Assembly (NCBI GenBank): GCA_041648665.1
Contig: JBAZOP010000039.1
Location: 1 to 29,493 of the forward strand
From: a bacterium
Lineage (GTDB): Bacteria > UBA10199 > 2-02-FULL-44-16 > JAAZCA01
DNA: 29,493 nt
Direction: 5' to 3'
Shown here: one piece after another, positions 14,387-22,419 of the stretch
How the letters are laid out: each line of letters begins with the position of its first letter
Position numbering within the stretch: position 1 is the first letter of the stretch
Notes under the pieces: model-generated
The model's database searches: none
The model's input: only the letters and a program-made list of their open reading frames with translations
What the model was told of the DNA's origin: nothing
Program-made: the position numbers and the translations under genes

Positions 14387-15079
14387 TTATTTCCTGAGCA
14401 ACTCCTCTGCGGCGATAAAATGGGTCTCAGGTGCAGAACAAAAACCCCTGGCCGGCATGACCGCAACGGAGCCCTTGTCTTTCAAAGGTCCATCGGGCGG
14501 CTCGACAGGCTGGACGATTACCACTTCCTCGGTCAGGAAATCCCTCAGATTTAAATCAAAGAGAGGTTTCAGCTCCGGGCCGAGGTAGATCTTGAACTTG
14601 TCATCTCCATTGTAAACATCATGTCTGTTGCCGAAGACAAACAGCACGACACCCCACTCCCTCATCTTAAACGTCCTGAGCCCCAAACCGCTGCTCCACA
14701 AGAACAGCGATCCGGAGTGAGCCTTCTCAAACGATTTCCAAGCATACACCTGCTCGGCGGCATCGTAAGCATTCGCTCTCCAAATTATGGATGCGGACGA
14801 AATCCAGGGAGCGCCTTCATAGCCGGACAACCGACTGAACTTACCGGCCCACCCGGACGTATCTATGGCAAAGGATCTCAGCGGCGCATCAGGCCCCACT
14901 TTTGCCTCCTCCGATTCATGCAAAGGAGAGAGCCCATCTGAGACAGGTTGAAAACTATCATGCTGAACAGGAGATCCTTCTGAGACTAACGGAGAATCCT
15001 CAGGCAAGTTGAGGCAATACAAATCAAGATTTGCGGAAACATCCCTTGTCGATGAAAGGCTCGTCTCAGCTCCGCACAT
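14387..15079 (-). CDS. hypothetical protein of low GC, unrecognised family
   Basis: A 230-residue protein I cannot assign. The ATG at 15079 is supported by GGGAGG seven bases upstream; the open frame starts earlier at a TTG without support. Residues 1-65 are Ser/Pro/Glu/Asp-rich and probably disordered (PEDSPLVSEGSP, PLHESEEAKVGPDAP). The rest looks globular, with many aromatic residues (WAGKFSRLSGYEGAPWISS; VYAWKSFEKAHSGSLFLWSS; REWGVVLFVFGNRHDVY). No signal peptide or clear membrane helix is seen. Composition is unlike the neighbours: two sampled 60-base rows have 25 and 28 G+C, against 41 in a row of the adjacent kinase gene, which points to recent acquisition. It stands alone, with its own AT-rich upstream region. 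Confidence 0.7.
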   Translation of the reverse strand: MCGAETSLSSTRDVSANLDLYCLNLPEDSPLVSEGSPVQHDSFQPVSDGLSPLHESEEAKVGPDAPLRSFAIDTSGWAGKFSRLSGYEGAPWISSASIIWRANAYDAAEQVYAWKSFEKAHSGSLFLWSSGLGLRTFKMREWGVVLFVFGNRHDVYNGDDKFKIYLGPELKPLFDLNLRDFLTEEVVIVQPVEPPDGPLKDKGSVAVMPARGFCSAPETHFIAAEELLRK

Positions 15080-15115
15080 ATTCATTCCTCCCTGTACCGT
15101 AACTGATTTCGAAGA

Positions 15116-15129
15116 TATCAAAATTGATA
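15116..15129. promoter_or_regulatory. dyad TATCAA-AA-TTGATA upstream of the orphan gene
   Basis: A perfect 6-base inverted repeat with a 2-base centre lies about 40 bases before the start of the low-GC hypothetical gene. A weak promoter-like pair, TTGACC (15163-15158) and TAAGAC (15140-15135) with 17-base spacing on the minus strand, ends just upstream, so the dyad would fall near the transcription start. It may be an operator. The sequence is AT-rich, which raises the chance of coincidence. Confidence 0.25.
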
Positions 15130-15202
15130 ATCATGTCTTATGCGACGTCTTCGCCTCGGTCAACGATGATCTTCAATGCCTTGAAGAAACAACCCATTTT
15201 GC

Positions 15203-15814
15203 TCAAATGTGCCTCGACACCTCGTCCAGGAGGTCCTGGCGGTCGATGAAGTCCTCGAGGTAGTCCTTCCTGGCGCTGGAGATCACGAGCACAGGCGAAC
15301 GGTCATACCTCGCGAGCCAGCGGCGGTAACAGCGCTCCAGGCGCCTCAGGTATTCGCCGGGGACGTCCTTCTCGATGGCGCGGCCGCGGCCTGAGATGCG
15401 CTTTTTGAGAACGTCCAGCGGGCACTCGAGGTAGATGAGCAGGTCCGGCGGATTGATGACCTCGAGCATGACCTCGTAGAGCTCGCGGTACGTCCTGTAT
15501 TCCTCTTTGGACATGCACCCCTGCCGATGGAGATTCCTGGCGAAGATCTCCGCGTCCTCGTAGATCGTGCGGTCCTGCACCACGGTCCCTGGATAGGCGT
15601 CGAGCTCGCGGTGGATGCGGAACTTGTGCGTGAGGAAGTGCATCTGCGAATGGAAGGCCCAGCGCTTCATGTTCTTGAAGAAGGGTTTGAGAAACGGGTT
15701 GAGATCGTTCGGTTCGAAGAACGGCTTCAGATCGAAGTGGTCGCAGAGGAACTTGACCAGCGTGGATTTGCCCGCCCCCATGTTGCCCGCGACCGCTATA
15801 TATTTGGTGGCCAT
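15203..15814 (-). CDS. deoxynucleoside kinase family protein
   Basis: 203 residues with the deoxynucleoside kinase fold: P-loop GNMGAGKST (10-18), the substrate-binding stretch FFEPNDLNPFL (32-42), the DRS-type motif as VVQDRTIYEDAEIFA (78-92), and the LID region YLECPLDVLKKRISGRGR (128-145). The family phosphorylates deoxyadenosine, deoxyguanosine or related nucleosides with ATP for salvage. Here the DRS serine is replaced by threonine (DRT). The ATG at 15814 lies 11 bases after the PhoU-like stop; the open frame further up belongs to the phoU region. It is the last gene of a phosphate-uptake operon. Substrate specificity cannot be told from the sequence. Confidence 0.88.
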   Translation of the reverse strand: MATKYIAVAGNMGAGKSTLVKFLCDHFDLKPFFEPNDLNPFLKPFFKNMKRWAFHSQMHFLTHKFRIHRELDAYPGTVVQDRTIYEDAEIFARNLHRQGCMSKEEYRTYRELYEVMLEVINPPDLLIYLECPLDVLKKRISGRGRAIEKDVPGEYLRRLERCYRRWLARYDRSPVLVISSARKDYLEDFIDRQDLLDEVSRHI

Positions 15815-15825
15815 CCCGGAGAGGC

Positions 15826-16518
15826 CTATTCGTCCTCGATCAACTCGCCCGGCTTTCCTCCGGGCTTCTCGAAGTAGTCGAGCTTGTCGATCGGCATGGT
15901 GACGCTGGTGCAGATGTTGCCAAGGTGCGCAGCCACCCTCTTGAAGAAACGGATGATGAGCGCCACAGCCACCGCATTGCGCTCCTTGTTGTCGCGCGCC
16001 AGTTCCCAGACGTAGCGGTCGCAATCCTTCTCGAGTTTGTATGCCTCCGCGCGGGTCGAGCGGGCTATCTCCTTGTCTTTGTTGTCGAAGGCGAGCTTGG
16101 TCCTGTCGAACCAGGAGAGCATCTTATAGCGCATGTCCACCAGGAGCGTCAGGAGCGGATCCTTGAGCAGATTGGGGGCGTTGCGGTAGATCTCGTCTAT
16201 GTTCTTGCAGTAATCGCCGATCCTCTCCACATCCTTGGAGAGGCTCATGAGGATGAGACACGGCACCACGTCGGCCACCCCCTGCACCGTAAGATGCGTT
16301 ACGATATCCCTCCGTATGACCTGCTGCAGGGTGTTGAGTCTGCTGTCCATCCTCGCGAGCTGGACATGGGACGACTCGATCTTCCCTGAATCGGTCAACG
16401 ACGCGGTGGAGCGCTCGAACATCTCCTTCGCGATGACGATCATCTCGTCGAATTGCTTGAAGATCTCCGCGAGCGGCGTCTTATCATGCCAGATAGCCAG
16501 AAGCTCCTTCAAGACCAT
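15826..16518 (-). CDS. PhoU-like domain protein paired with Na/Pi cotransporter
   Basis: 230 residues, all-helical, with PhoU repeats: the first has KDVERIGDYCKNI (95-107), a metal-binding E/D pattern, and the second RFFKRVAAHLGNI (190-202), where the acidic positions are lost. PhoU proteins hold phosphate uptake in check and bind metal clusters at their membrane-facing side. Many Na/Pi cotransporters carry a PhoU domain as a C-terminal fusion; here it is a separate gene 16 bases after the transporter, with an AAAGGAGTGATAT ribosome site. It probably modulates that transporter. It is unlikely to be the Pst-system PhoU, as no pst genes are nearby. Confidence 0.85.
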   Translation of the reverse strand: MVLKELLAIWHDKTPLAEIFKQFDEMIVIAKEMFERSTASLTDSGKIESSHVQLARMDSRLNTLQQVIRRDIVTHLTVQGVADVVPCLILMSLSKDVERIGDYCKNIDEIYRNAPNLLKDPLLTLLVDMRYKMLSWFDRTKLAFDNKDKEIARSTRAEAYKLEKDCDRYVWELARDNKERNAVAVALIIRFFKRVAAHLGNICTSVTMPIDKLDYFEKPGGKPGELIEDE

Positions 16519-16534
16519 ATATCACTCCTTTCTC

Positions 16535-17665
16535 TCAAAGCCGCTCGGTGATGAGCATGCCCAAGAGGGGTATGAGGAAGAACATCGTGATTATGTAAAC
16601 GAACACCAGCTTCTTGTGCCTCACGAAATAATGAGCCAGGAACCTGGAGATGACGATCGGTATCCTGCGCATGAACGGCGGCACGAAGAATACGAGAGTG
16701 CCGCAGATGTTGAAGAGCAGGTGAACGAACGCGATGGTGAGTCCATTCTGGTTGCCTGCCAGCGTGGCCAGCAGCGCGGTCACCGTCGTGCCTATGTTGG
16801 CGCCGACCGTTACTGGGAAGGCCTGCTCCAGATTGATCAGACCCGCGCCCACCAGCGGCACCAGCATCGACGTTGTGATGGAGCTGGACTGGATTATGGC
16901 AGTGAGTGCAAGCCCTATGGCGAAGACGAAATAGGGGTTGGCGGAGAATACGCGCTGTATCCAGTGCTCCGCCCTGGATGATGTGGCCCTGCGCATGAGC
17001 TTCACGATGTAGGCTAGAGCGACAAAGACCAGCGCCAGCGATATCGCAACGCTGATTATGCCTGTGACGCATTCGGAGAAGCCGGCCCTGTCGATCATGA
17101 AGCCGTGGGTCAGCTTCACCAGCGGCTGGATCAGCGGTTTCAGCGGACTGTCGAAACCGCCGGCCTGGGAGCCGTAGAACACGGCGGAGAGATAATGCGC
17201 AGCCGTGTCCAGGAAACCGGTCGCCAGCTGCAGCGGCAAGAGAACGATCACCGACAACACGTTGAACATGTCGTGCACATTGGCGCCGGCGTACGCGCGC
17301 TCGAACTCGTCGTTGCGTCTTATGTGCCCGAGCGAGACGATCGCGCACGTGATCGTCGTGCCGATATTCGCGCCCATGACTATCGGGACCGCGTTGTGCA
17401 CTGTTATTCCGCCTGCCGACACAAGCGCCACAATCAGCGACGTGGTGAGCGAGGAGCTCTGCACTATCGCGGTCGTGAGTATGCCGATCATGAGCCCTGC
17501 GAAGGGGTTGGTCGTGGCGGAGAGCAGGCCCTCGGCAACGCCCTTACCCAGCATCTTGAATGAGCTTCCCAACAGGTCGATTGAAAAGAGGAACAAATAA
17601 AGAAGTACGAGGAATAGCAGCCCCCGCACGAGACCCGGAATAAATCTCAATACGCGTGGAGACAT
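16535..17665 (-). CDS. Na+/phosphate cotransporter (NptA/PF02690 family)
   Basis: 376 residues with two inverted Na_Pi_cotrans repeats. Each carries the QSSS substrate motif (Q69-S72 in TAIVQSSSLTTS; Q259-S262 in TAIIQSSSITTS) and the GANIGTT motif (98-104 and 288-294). About eight to nine membrane helices are visible, with a final one near 350-371. The family imports inorganic phosphate with sodium. It heads the operon with the PhoU-like gene and the kinase. The ribosome site is weak (GGGCGGCCT), and a TATATT-like -10 lies about 12 bases before the ATG in the 38-base gap after etfA, so it may have its own promoter. Confidence 0.93.
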   Translation of the reverse strand: MSPRVLRFIPGLVRGLLFLVLLYLFLFSIDLLGSSFKMLGKGVAEGLLSATTNPFAGLMIGILTTAIVQSSSLTTSLIVALVSAGGITVHNAVPIVMGANIGTTITCAIVSLGHIRRNDEFERAYAGANVHDMFNVLSVIVLLPLQLATGFLDTAAHYLSAVFYGSQAGGFDSPLKPLIQPLVKLTHGFMIDRAGFSECVTGIISVAISLALVFVALAYIVKLMRRATSSRAEHWIQRVFSANPYFVFAIGLALTAIIQSSSITTSMLVPLVGAGLINLEQAFPVTVGANIGTTVTALLATLAGNQNGLTIAFVHLLFNICGTLVFFVPPFMRRIPIVISRFLAHYFVRHKKLVFVYIITMFFLIPLLGMLITERL

Positions 17666-17703
17666 AGGCCGCCCAATATAACAAAGGGAAATCTAAGTAA
17701 AGA

Positions 17704-18669
17704 TCATTTCCGGCGCATCTCCCTTATGAACTCCTCCAGCGCAGGCACGACCTCGAACATGTCGCCCGCGATCCCGTAGTCAACGCGCGAGAATATCGGC
17801 GCCTCAGGATCGCTGTTTATCGCGACGACGACCTTGGAGGAGCGCATGCCGCTCATGTGCTGGATCGATCCCGAGATGCCGCAGGCGATGTAGAGCGCAG
17901 GGCTCACCGCTCTGCCCGACTGGCCGACCTGGTGGTCGTGCGATATCCACCCCTCGTCCACCGCCGCCCTGGAAGCGCCGACCGTTGCCCCGAGCGCCCT
18001 TGCCAGATCCCTTATCATGCCGAAGTTCTCGGCGTTTCTGATTCCGCGGCCTGCGGCCACGATCCTGTCGGCCTCCGCCAGGTCCACCATGCCGGGCTCC
18101 GACTCCTCCACGCGCTCGATGCGCACGCCCTGTGCATCAACGGTCTCGACGACTGAAACTGCAGGCAACTTGTCGAACGCCGGTGGGATTGAAAATGAAT
18201 TCGGCCGCACGGAGGCGAACGCGGGGCTCGATAAAAGCCTCACCGCTGCGATCGCAGCCCCGCCGTAGACAGGCCTCTCGAAGAGGACCTTTTCCCCCTC
18301 CACTGATATGCCCGTGCAGTCGGATGCCATCCCAACGCCCAGCCTCATGGAGGCCCTGACCAGGAGGTCTGCGCCGAAGGGGGTGGATGAACCCAGCACG
18401 CAGTCGGGGGCGAAGCGAGCTACGGCAGCGCACAGAGGCTGGGCGAGCGCCTGCCCCGAACGCGCATCGTTGCCCGAGGCATTCGCAGCAAACACAGTGT
18501 CTGCGCCTGCCCTCCCCAGCTCTCGAGTCAGCGCATCTCCGGACGCGCCCGCGACGAAGGCCGCAACTTCGCCTCCCGGCGCCACGAGCGACGCCGCCTT
18601 GCCGATGAGCTCGGCCGAATGGCGCTTGAGAGCGCCCCCCTCTGACTCCGCCACTACGAGTATCATCAT
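17704..18669 (-). CDS. etfA: electron transfer flavoprotein alpha subunit
   Basis: 321 residues: an N-terminal ETF domain (about 1-180) and the C-terminal FAD-binding domain with GRGI (207-210), VGASRAAVDEGW (230-241), HDHQVGQSGR (244-253) and GISGSIQH (264-271), which hold the FAD. EtfA with EtfB carries electrons between dehydrogenases and quinone oxidoreductases, or, in anaerobes, bifurcates electrons. The gene starts two bases after the etfB stop at ATGATG (18669 or 18666). The N-terminal domain is rich in Ala/Gly and shows no ferredoxin insertion. No partner acyl-CoA dehydrogenase or FixCX gene is in the window. Confidence 0.95.
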   Translation of the reverse strand: MMILVVAESEGGALKRHSAELIGKAASLVAPGGEVAAFVAGASGDALTRELGRAGADTVFAANASGNDARSGQALAQPLCAAVARFAPDCVLGSSTPFGADLLVRASMRLGVGMASDCTGISVEGEKVLFERPVYGGAAIAAVRLLSSPAFASVRPNSFSIPPAFDKLPAVSVVETVDAQGVRIERVEESEPGMVDLAEADRIVAAGRGIRNAENFGMIRDLARALGATVGASRAAVDEGWISHDHQVGQSGRAVSPALYIACGISGSIQHMSGMRSSKVVVAINSDPEAPIFSRVDYGIAGDMFEVVPALEEFIREMRRK

Positions 18670-18671
18670 AC

Positions 18672-19484
18672 TCAGATCACCTTCGCCTCTTCCCGCAAGA
18701 GCCTCACCAGCTCACGGGCCGCATCTCGCGGCCGGCCCGCTATCATCCTCCCCCTCCTCCTCTCGGGAGGAGGCGCAAGCCGCTCGATCGACATCGCGCT
18801 CTTGACCTCAACTCCGAGCTCCGACGCATTGGTCTCAGCGATCGGCTTTGATTTCGCCTTGAGTATCCCGGGGAGAGAAACGTATCTCGGCTGGTTGAGG
18901 CTCTTCTCGCAGCCGATCAACGCGGGAAGCCGGACCCTTATCATCTCCTTCACTCCTGCGCCCGCGGCCCTCGTGCATACGGCCTCCTTAAAAGCGGGAT
19001 CGCACTCGAATTTCTCTACCGGGGAGACATGCGGAAGCGAGAGCATCTCGGCCACGCCGATGTGCACCTGGCCCCAACCTGCGTCCGTGGAGATCTTGCC
19101 CGCGAACACGATATCGAACCCCTCGCGCCTGCAGGCTGCGGCCAGCAGCGTCGCCGTGAAGAAGGGGTCCGGCAGAAGGCCCTCGACGTCGATACGCAGG
19201 CCGCGGTCAGCGCCCATGGCGAGCGCCCGGCGCATGGTTTCCTGCGCGTGGACGAGGCCGGCCGTAACGATCACGACCTCTACCGCCCGGCACGCCTCCG
19301 GCGAAGCCGTGGCGGTCGGGCCGCACAAAGATTCCCTGAGGCGCAGCGCCTCCTCGAGCGCGATCTCGTCGTATGGGTTTATCACCCATTGGATGCGGTC
19401 AGCGATTATGGATTTTCCGTCAGGAGCGATTTCGATCAGGCTCTCTGTGTCAGCGACTTCTTTGAGCAGGACGCCGATCTTCAT
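18672..19484 (-). CDS. etfB: electron transfer flavoprotein beta subunit
   Basis: 270 residues of the EtfB fold: KIGVLLKEVADTESLI (3-18), VINPYDEIALEEALRLRE (35-52), VEVVIVTAG and the nucleotide-binding region FAGKISTDAGWGQVHIGVAE. In most EtfB proteins that segment contains D-G-D-T-(A/G)-Q-V-G-P; here it reads D-A-G-W-G-Q-V-H-I, so the AMP or second-FAD pocket is altered. A conserved LPALIGCEKSLNQPRYVSLPGILKAK follows. The ATG overlaps the ahcY stop in TGATG (19486-19482), so it is translationally coupled to ahcY. A TTG codon one position upstream is less likely. Confidence 0.94.
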   Translation of the reverse strand: MKIGVLLKEVADTESLIEIAPDGKSIIADRIQWVINPYDEIALEEALRLRESLCGPTATASPEACRAVEVVIVTAGLVHAQETMRRALAMGADRGLRIDVEGLLPDPFFTATLLAAACRREGFDIVFAGKISTDAGWGQVHIGVAEMLSLPHVSPVEKFECDPAFKEAVCTRAAGAGVKEMIRVRLPALIGCEKSLNQPRYVSLPGILKAKSKPIAETNASELGVEVKSAMSIERLAPPPERRRGRMIAGRPRDAARELVRLLREEAKVI

Positions 19485-20896
19485 CAATATCTGTAATGGT
19501 CGGACTTATACGGGCCGTCGACGTTGACACCTATGTAGCTCGCCTGCTCCTGTGTGAGCCGCGTCAGCTTCACGCCCAGCTTGTCGAGATGGAGCTTCGC
19601 CACCTCCTCGTCCAACTTCTTAGGCAGCGTGTAGACGGCGATCTTCGGCTTGTCCTTGGCCAGCGCCATCTGGGCGAGACACTGGTTCGTAAAGGAGTTG
19701 GACATGACGAAGGAGGGATGCCCGGTGGCGCAGCCAAGGTTCACGAGCCTGCCCTCCGCGAGGATGAACACCGAGCGCCCGTCGGGGAAGACCCAGCGGT
19801 CGACCTGCGGCTTGATCTCCACCTTCTTTATGCCGGGCGTCCTCTCGAGCCGGTCCATCTGGATCTCGTTGTCGAAATGCCCGATGTTGCAGACGATCGC
19901 CTGGTCCTTCATCTTCGACATGTGATCGGCCGTTATCACGTCGCGATTGCCGGTGGCGGTGACGAAGATGTCCGCCTCCGAAAGCGCATCCGCGACCGTC
20001 GTGACCTCGAAGCCCTCCATCGCCGCCTGCATCGCACAGATCGGGTCTATCTCGGTGACCAGCACCCTGGCGCCGAAGCCGCGCATGGACTGGCAGCAGC
20101 CCTTGCCCACGTCACCGTAACCGCAGACCAGGACGACCTTGCCCGCGACCATGACGTCGGTGGCGCGCTTGATGCCGTCAGCGAGCGACTCGCGGCAGCC
20201 GTAGAGGTTGTCGAACTTCGACTTGGTGACGGAATCGTTGACGTTGTACGCGGGGAAGAGGAGTTTGCCCTCCTTCATCATCTGGTAGAGCCGGCCCACG
20301 CCCGTGGTTGTCTCCTCCGAGACGCCGATGATCTCAGGCACGATGCCGTGCCAGAACTTCGGGCTCTCGGAGTGAATCCTGCGGAGGAGGTTTTCGATCA
20401 CCACCTCCTCTTTGATATTCGTCGTTATCTCGGGGAGCTTCTTGTTCTTCTCGAAATAGTTTTCCAGCTCAAAGCCCTTATGCACGAATAACGTGGCGTC
20501 CCCGCCGTCATCCACGATGAGGTTCGGCCCCTTGTCTGCGTGGCTCAGCGCCTGATAGGTGCACCACCAGTACTCCTCCAGCGTCTCGCCCTTCCACGCG
20601 AAGACAGGCACGCCGGTCGCCGCTATTGCCGCGGCGGCATGATCCTGCGTGGAGAAGATGTTGCACGACGCCCAGCGCACAGATGCGCCGAGTTCCCTGA
20701 GTGTCTCGATCAGCACAGCGGTCTGGATCGTCATGTGCAGCGAGCCGGTGACGCGCAACCCCTGGAGCGGCTTTTTGGGACCGTACTTCTCGCGCACCGC
20801 CATGAGGCCGGGCATCTCCTTCTGCGCCACCTCGATCTCCCTGCGCCCGAAATCGGCAAGCCCCATGTCTTTGACTTTGAAGTCTTTGCTGGTCAT
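19484..20896 (-). CDS. ahcY: adenosylhomocysteinase (S-adenosyl-L-homocysteine hydrolase)
   Basis: 470 residues, full length for the bacterial type. Motifs: the N-terminal substrate region GSLHMTIQTAVLIETL (51-66), SCNIFSTQDHAAAA (77-90), the catalytic NVNDSVTKSKFDN (218-230), the NAD-binding GYGDVGKG (259-266) and the C-terminal KSDHYRY that closes over NAD of the neighbouring subunit. It splits S-adenosylhomocysteine into adenosine and homocysteine, relieving inhibition of methyltransferases. The ATG at 20896 has a strong GAGGAG site six bases upstream; the longer open frame reaching 20971 is not supported. It heads an operon with etfB and etfA, an unusual pairing. The 71-base upstream gap is AT-rich, with possible -10 elements (TATATA runs). 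Confidence 0.98.
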   Translation of the reverse strand: MTSKDFKVKDMGLADFGRREIEVAQKEMPGLMAVREKYGPKKPLQGLRVTGSLHMTIQTAVLIETLRELGASVRWASCNIFSTQDHAAAAIAATGVPVFAWKGETLEEYWWCTYQALSHADKGPNLIVDDGGDATLFVHKGFELENYFEKNKKLPEITTNIKEEVVIENLLRRIHSESPKFWHGIVPEIIGVSEETTTGVGRLYQMMKEGKLLFPAYNVNDSVTKSKFDNLYGCRESLADGIKRATDVMVAGKVVLVCGYGDVGKGCCQSMRGFGARVLVTEIDPICAMQAAMEGFEVTTVADALSEADIFVTATGNRDVITADHMSKMKDQAIVCNIGHFDNEIQMDRLERTPGIKKVEIKPQVDRWVFPDGRSVFILAEGRLVNLGCATGHPSFVMSNSFTNQCLAQMALAKDKPKIAVYTLPKKLDEEVAKLHLDKLGVKLTRLTQEQASYIGVNVDGPYKSDHYRY

Positions 20897-20967
20897 CTCG
20901 AACTCCTCTATATAAATATATAATGATACGTGGAGCGAAGGCGTATATCGCGAATTATCCCGTGATA

Positions 20968-22413
20968 TCAAGAGTTAATATCGCGACCAGAAACCTCTTC
21001 AAGCAACGCGCCGTCTATGTGGCCGGGCAGAGGTCTGCCCAACATCGAAAGCACGGTGGGGAATACGTCGACCGTGCGCGCCGGCCTGTACTTGAGCTTC
21101 TGGTTAGTGATCAGCGGAACCCGCATGTGGCTCTGATGGAGCGAACCGTGAGAGGCCCGATGCTCCGGGTGCTCGTACTTCAATCTCAGATCGAACCCAG
21201 GGGTCGCCGATATCATCACGTCGCCCGACCGCGGCGCGGTGATGAGGTGCGCGATCTGGAACAGGGCGTCCGGGTAATCGGTATCCAGCGTGCGCACGAG
21301 CGACTGCTCGGAGTCGAGGTCAGCGGGGAGCGGAGGATAACCGAACGGGTCGGCGCCCTTGACCCTGTAGTGCAGCGCCGCCCCGTCGAGCCTCACCTCG
21401 GCCTCGCCCCGCCTGCTCAGTATGTCCGCACCCCCCTCGTTGTTGCGGACGGCCACGATGTCGACCGCCTCCTCCTCGAGCAGCGCATCTATCAGCGAGG
21501 GGGAACGTCTCTCGAGCTCGTCCCGTACCGTGTGGCGCGCCCAGCCGTCGCTGTTTTTGAAATACAGATGCGCCATGCCGTTTCCCGAAACCATGTTGGC
21601 CGAGAGCTTCCCCCTCTTTCGGAAGATGAGCGGGTAGAAAAACGCCGGCAACCCCATCCTCTCCAGGAACGAGTTCACGCAAAAATGCGTGTGCGTCGCG
21701 GAGAGCCCGTGGTCCGAGACGAGGAAGAACGCGGTCTCTTCCCACAGCCCCGCCTTCGATAGGTCGGAGACCACTTTGCCGACCGCGGAGTCGAGCCATC
21801 TGTATCTGGCAAGCGCGCTCTCGTGCCTGGGGTGAGCGAGGTGCGAATATTCGTCTATCCCCGGCAGGACGCAGAACACGTACGAGGGCGCTTTCCTGAG
21901 TTCGGCCCTGAGCTTCGAAAGGGCGGCCTCGTCCGTGAACGCCCAGCGATCGGTCAGATGCGAGTAGTACCAGTACCATATCCTGCTGATTCGAGTCGCG
22001 TTCCGTGAGCCCTCGGCGCCCCTCGCGATCGGGTTGAAGATCGAGACCGAGTCCGGTATCAACTCGAAGACAGTGCGTATGTGTTTCCACATGTCCCGCG
22101 CCATGCAGAAGCTTTCGAGGCCTACGTAGGATCGGTATCTGTCGAAGGAGGAGCCGGAGTCGTACTTCGCCTTGTCGAACCAGCGTATGCCGGGAACGTT
22201 GCACGTGCCGGGAAGACAACCTGTGAGAAAGGGAAGATAGGCGGGCCCGGTGGTTGAGGGGAAGCTCGTGACGGCGGGCAGCGAGCCCCCCTGCTCCACG
22301 AGGCGCCCGGCGATGTTGGGCAGGTTTCCCCGGGCGAGCTCCTCGCCGAGCACGTCGGCGCGCGCACCGTCGGCGAGCATCACGACGGCAAGTTTCTTTC
22401 TAGGCGTAGGCAT
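20968..22413 (-). CDS. alkaline phosphatase superfamily / type I phosphodiesterase-like protein
   Basis: 481 residues without signal peptide or membrane helix. Metal and nucleophile motifs of the superfamily are visible: D15 (VVMLADGARAD), a Thr-rich nucleophile region VTSFPSTTGPAYLPFLTG (48-65), PGIDEYSH (184-191; D187 and H191), VSDHG (232-236; D234 and H235), and a late HGSLHQSHMRVPL. The reaction is hydrolysis of a phosphoester or phosphodiester, or transfer of a phospho-head-group; the substrate cannot be told. Absence of an export signal suggests the cytoplasm, unlike classical alkaline phosphatase. It starts six bases after the mlaC-like gene, and with it and tolC it may act on envelope lipids. 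Confidence 0.85.
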   Translation of the reverse strand: MPTPRKKLAVVMLADGARADVLGEELARGNLPNIAGRLVEQGGSLPAVTSFPSTTGPAYLPFLTGCLPGTCNVPGIRWFDKAKYDSGSSFDRYRSYVGLESFCMARDMWKHIRTVFELIPDSVSIFNPIARGAEGSRNATRISRIWYWYYSHLTDRWAFTDEAALSKLRAELRKAPSYVFCVLPGIDEYSHLAHPRHESALARYRWLDSAVGKVVSDLSKAGLWEETAFFLVSDHGLSATHTHFCVNSFLERMGLPAFFYPLIFRKRGKLSANMVSGNGMAHLYFKNSDGWARHTVRDELERRSPSLIDALLEEEAVDIVAVRNNEGGADILSRRGEAEVRLDGAALHYRVKGADPFGYPPLPADLDSEQSLVRTLDTDYPDALFQIAHLITAPRSGDVMISATPGFDLRLKYEHPEHRASHGSLHQSHMRVPLITNQKLKYRPARTVDVFPTVLSMLGRPLPGHIDGALLEEVSGRDINS

Positions 22414-22419
22414 CTTCAG

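Noticed and set aside
20897..20967. Possible S-adenosylhomocysteine riboswitch before ahcY
   Set aside because: The gap is only 71 bases and AT-rich; the conserved core and paired stems of SAH riboswitches are not visible.
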